Source: Bacteroidales bacterium
GTDB lineage: Bacteria > Bacteroidota > Bacteroidia > Bacteroidales > DTU049
Direction: 5' to 3'
Assembly: GCA_018432645.1 (NCBI GenBank)
Contig: JAHDSP010000288.1
Location: 1-17,348 of the forward strand
Length of the DNA: 17,348 nt
The stretch's first letter is position 1. Every line of letters begins with the position of its first letter. Position numbers and translations under genes: made by a program. The notes beneath the pieces are model-generated. The model was given only the letters and a program-made list of their open reading frames with translations, ran no database searches and was not told the DNA's origin. Positions 14,781 to 17,348 of the stretch are shown in pieces.

Positions 14781-16727
14781 ATGGATGAAAAAATTCAAGA
14801 AAATGGATACAATGCTAATAACATACAAGTATTAGAAGGCTTAGAAGCAGTACGCAAAAGACCAGCAATGTATATAGGGGATACTGGAGAGAGGGGATTG
14901 CACCATTTAGTATATGAAGTATTAGATAATTCTATAGATGAGGCATTAGCAGGTTACTGTGATCATATAAAAATAATTATTCATCCCAATAATGCAATTA
15001 CAGTAACAGATAATGGACGAGGCATCCCTGTCGATATGCATCCAGTTGAAAAAAAACCAGCATTAGAGGTAGTATTGACAATATTACATGCAGGTGGTAA
15101 ATTTAATAAAGATACATATAAAGTTTCTGGTGGTTTGCATGGTGTCGGTGTCTCATGTGTAAATGCTTTATCTAAAAAAATGATAGCTACTATCAAACGT
15201 GATGGTAAAATTTGGCAACAAACATATGCTTATGGTAAACCTATCACAGAGTTACAAGCTATTGGTGATACTATAGAGACTGGTACTACTATATATTTCG
15301 AGCCAGATGAATCCATCTTTCCTATAATAGATTATAAATATGATATTCTATCAAAAAGACTAAAAGAACTTTCATTTTTAAATAAAGGAGTTAAAATAGA
15401 GTTAGTAGATGAGAAATCAAATCCAGATGATCCTATAGTAAATGTATACCACTCTGAGAATGGTTTAATAGATTTCATACATTATTTAGATGAATCTAGA
15501 CAAGTTCTAATGCCTGAACCTATATATATTGAAGGAGAAAAAGATAATATTAAAATAGAAATAGCTTTAGAATATAACGACTCATATATCGAGAATGTAC
15601 ATACTTTTGTGAATAATATAAATACAATAGAAGGTGGGACACATCTAGCAGGATTTAGAAGAGCTCTTACACGAACAATGAAAGCATATGGAGATGCACA
15701 AGGTTATTTCGATAAAGTTAAATTTGATATATCAGGAGATGACTTCAGAGAGGGATTAACAGCAATATTAAGTGTTAAAGTGCCAGAACCACAATTCGAG
15801 GGACAAACAAAAACCAAACTTGGAAACACTGAGGTGGCTGGAATAGTAGATAGCATTGTGAGTGAACACTTATCATATTATCTGCAAGAACATCCAAAAG
15901 AAACTCGAGAAATTTTCAATAAAGTTGTGCTAGCAGCAACAGCTAGACATGCTGCAAGGAAAGCTCGAGAAATGGTACTTAGAAAAACTGTTTTTAACTC
16001 TGCGCAACTACCAGGAAAATTAGCAGATTGTTCCGAAACTGATCCATCAAAATGTGAGATATTTCTAGTAGAGGGAGATTCAGCAGGTGGTACCGCTAAA
16101 CAAGGTCGCAATAGACTTTTTCAAGCTATTTTACCTCTTAGAGGCAAAATATTAAATGTAGAAAAAGCTGCTGATCATCGTGTTTTTGAGAGTGAAGAAA
16201 TTCGAAATATATATACCGCTCTTGGCGTATCTATAGGTACACCTGACGACCCCAAAGCATTGAATTTAGAAAAATTACGCTATCACAAAATTATAATAAT
16301 GACCGATGCTGATGTAGATGGTAGTCACATTACCACATTAATACTTACTTTTTTCTTCAGATATATGAAAGAATTAATAGAAAAAGGATATGTCTATGTA
16401 GCTGCACCACCATTGTACCTAATTCGTCAAGGAAATAGAAAAGCTTATTGCTGGTCAGATGAGCAAAGAGATAAAATCTTATCAGAATGGAAGCAAAACT
16501 ACAAAGATAAAAATGTTCACATACAAAGATATAAAGGTCTAGGAGAAATGAATGCAGAGCAATTGTGGGAAACTACTATGAATCCAGATACACGTTTTCT
16601 TAATAGGGTTTCTATAGAAAATGCTGCGGAAGCAGATAGAATCTTTTCAATGTTGATGGGAGAAGACGTACCACCTCGCAGACAATTTATCGAAGAAAAT
16701 GCTAAATTAGCACAAATAGATACATAG
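14781..16727 (+). CDS. gyrB: DNA gyrase subunit B
   Basis: The 648-residue subunit has the GHKL ATPase motifs: VLEGLEAVRKRPAMYIG, E46 and N50 (YEVLDN), DNGRGIP (77-83) and GGLHGVG (117-123). A transducer domain follows, then the TOPRIM domain with EGDSAGG (431-437) and DADVDG (509-514). The ending (QRYKGLGEMNAEQLWETTMNP...MGEDVPPRRQFIEENA) is that of GyrB rather than ParE. With GyrA it introduces negative supercoils using ATP. It lacks the C-terminal insert of gammaproteobacterial GyrB, as expected for this length. It has its own promoter and is monocistronic. A small 6-bp hairpin (16729-16744) lies just after the stop, too weak to call a terminator. Confidence 0.97.
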   Translation: MDEKIQENGYNANNIQVLEGLEAVRKRPAMYIGDTGERGLHHLVYEVLDNSIDEALAGYCDHIKIIIHPNNAITVTDNGRGIPVDMHPVEKKPALEVVLTILHAGGKFNKDTYKVSGGLHGVGVSCVNALSKKMIATIKRDGKIWQQTYAYGKPITELQAIGDTIETGTTIYFEPDESIFPIIDYKYDILSKRLKELSFLNKGVKIELVDEKSNPDDPIVNVYHSENGLIDFIHYLDESRQVLMPEPIYIEGEKDNIKIEIALEYNDSYIENVHTFVNNINTIEGGTHLAGFRRALTRTMKAYGDAQGYFDKVKFDISGDDFREGLTAILSVKVPEPQFEGQTKTKLGNTEVAGIVDSIVSEHLSYYLQEHPKETREIFNKVVLAATARHAARKAREMVLRKTVFNSAQLPGKLADCSETDPSKCEIFLVEGDSAGGTAKQGRNRLFQAILPLRGKILNVEKAADHRVFESEEIRNIYTALGVSIGTPDDPKALNLEKLRYHKIIIMTDADVDGSHITTLILTFFFRYMKELIEKGYVYVAAPPLYLIRQGNRKAYCWSDEQRDKILSEWKQNYKDKNVHIQRYKGLGEMNAEQLWETTMNPDTRFLNRVSIENAAEADRIFSMLMGEDVPPRRQFIEENAKLAQIDT

Positions 16728-16788
16728 TTAAGTAAAAATACTTATAATGCAATGCTAATGAGTGTTCGCTTGAAATAAGTTAAAATAT

Positions 16789-16816
16789 GAAGGTAGGAGG
16801 TAGGGGAGAAAGGGGG
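16789..16816 (+). other. G-rich purine tract
   Basis: This 28-base stretch has 17 G and almost no pyrimidines, in an otherwise very AT-rich gap between gyrB and the transposase gene. It contains a tandem AGGTAGG AGGTAGG and ends with runs of four and five G. It could form a two-tetrad G-quadruplex, or be a remnant of a mobile-element end. Confidence 0.5.
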
Positions 16817-16854
16817 TTGTAAAGTATCAAATTTTTGTTATACTTAACAGTATG

Positions 16855-17348
16855 TTATTTATATCTTTGATTAATTATCTCTCTATACTTGTCCCATGCC
16901 CATCTATCGTGCGATGACAGATTTAGTAGTCTGCCAATATCAGGATATATCAATTCTTTTAGATACTTATTCATTATTACGAACCACATTAGGTAGCTCT
17001 GCAAGTACTTTGTAGCCACTCCGTGAAATCTACTCAACCATATTTTGAAATCACTTATTTTGCTCTCGACTATCTTTACACTATACATCCCTCGTTTAAT
17101 CTGCTTTTTGTTAACTATAATCTTTTTACTTTGTAAACTCTTAACTGCTTTTTTGAACTCTTTCTTTGGCTTTACACATATCAGATTGCTTTTTGATAAT
17201 CTATTCATCAGCTCTTCTCTCAATTGCTCATTTTTCACTTTTTTTTCACCAACTTGTTTAAAAAGTAAATTACCTTCTCTGTCGGTAACTACTAAAACTG
17301 CTACTTTGGGATATTTTTTCTTTTTAGCTCTCTGATATTCTTCTTTAC
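16855..17348 (-). CDS. Second IS1595/ISXO2-like transposase, C-terminal part (runs off right edge)
   Basis: The minus strand is open from the window edge to a stop at 16855, giving about 164 codons of the nuclease half. It shares with the copy at 7578-8585 the order VTDREGNLLF, a Cys-containing strand, GMYSV, FHGVATKYLQSYLMWF, GRLLNL and DRWAWDKY. The two align without gaps from the Cys region to GMYSV. Here the second catalytic Asp is replaced by Pro (CVKPKKEF against CGSDKKAF). The third catalytic position is Glu (IVESK), which the other copy has lost. The N-terminal half, including the zinc ribbon, lies outside the window. A GTG at 17238 is internal and not the true start. The copies are clearly diverged, so they are not recent duplicates. 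Confidence 0.8.
   Translation of the reverse strand, partial: KEEYQRAKKKKYPKVAVLVVTDREGNLLFKQVGEKKVKNEQLREELMNRLSKSNLICVKPKKEFKKAVKSLQSKKIIVNKKQIKRGMYSVKIVESKISDFKIWLSRFHGVATKYLQSYLMWFVIMNKYLKELIYPDIGRLLNLSSHDRWAWDKYREIINQRYK

Noticed and set aside
16729..16744. Hairpin after gyrB as a terminator
   Set aside because: The stem has only six mostly A-T pairs and no T-run follows.

Overview
The window is a strongly AT-rich bacterial chromosome segment, most likely from a member of the Bacteroidota. Three things point there. The octamer TAATTTTG, which fits the Bacteroidota -7 promoter consensus TAnnTTTG, lies just upstream of six genes or operons. Starts are preceded by A-rich leaders (for example AAAATTATG) rather than Shine-Dalgarno sequences. 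One gene encodes a cell-surface lipoprotein of a Bacteroidota-typical type, with an N-terminal beta domain and a C-terminal parallel beta-helix. A finer taxonomic placement is not possible from this sequence alone.

Layout, left to right. At 1-321 (minus) is the N-terminal part of an exported TPR protein. At 414-2039 (minus) a PlsC-like acyltransferase and a two-domain phospholipase D/cardiolipin-synthase-like enzyme abut exactly and form a small phospholipid operon. At 2040-2522 is a long gene-free stretch carrying a composite inverted-repeat element (2203-2484). yqgE (minus) is divergent from a pair on the plus strand: a PP-loop-like protein resembling the MurL UDP-MurNAc-L-Ala-L-Glu epimerase, and an exported CapA-type protein. 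The beta-helix lipoprotein follows (5967-7394). An IS1595/ISXO2-like transposase gene lies on the minus strand at 7578-8585.

The right half is housekeeping. tRNA-Gln(UUG) is followed by an intrinsic-terminator-like hairpin, then rimP, nusA, infB (with its own promoter), RNase Z and gyrB. This resembles the metY-rimP-nusA-infB arrangement of E. coli, with a different tRNA in front. A second, diverged IS1595-like transposase gene (minus) runs off the right edge.

No clearly new multi-gene system is visible. The most interesting points are the composite repeat element, the candidate MurL route to D-glutamate next to CapA, the terminator placed directly ahead of rimP-nusA, and the two transposase copies, each of which lacks a different expected catalytic residue.
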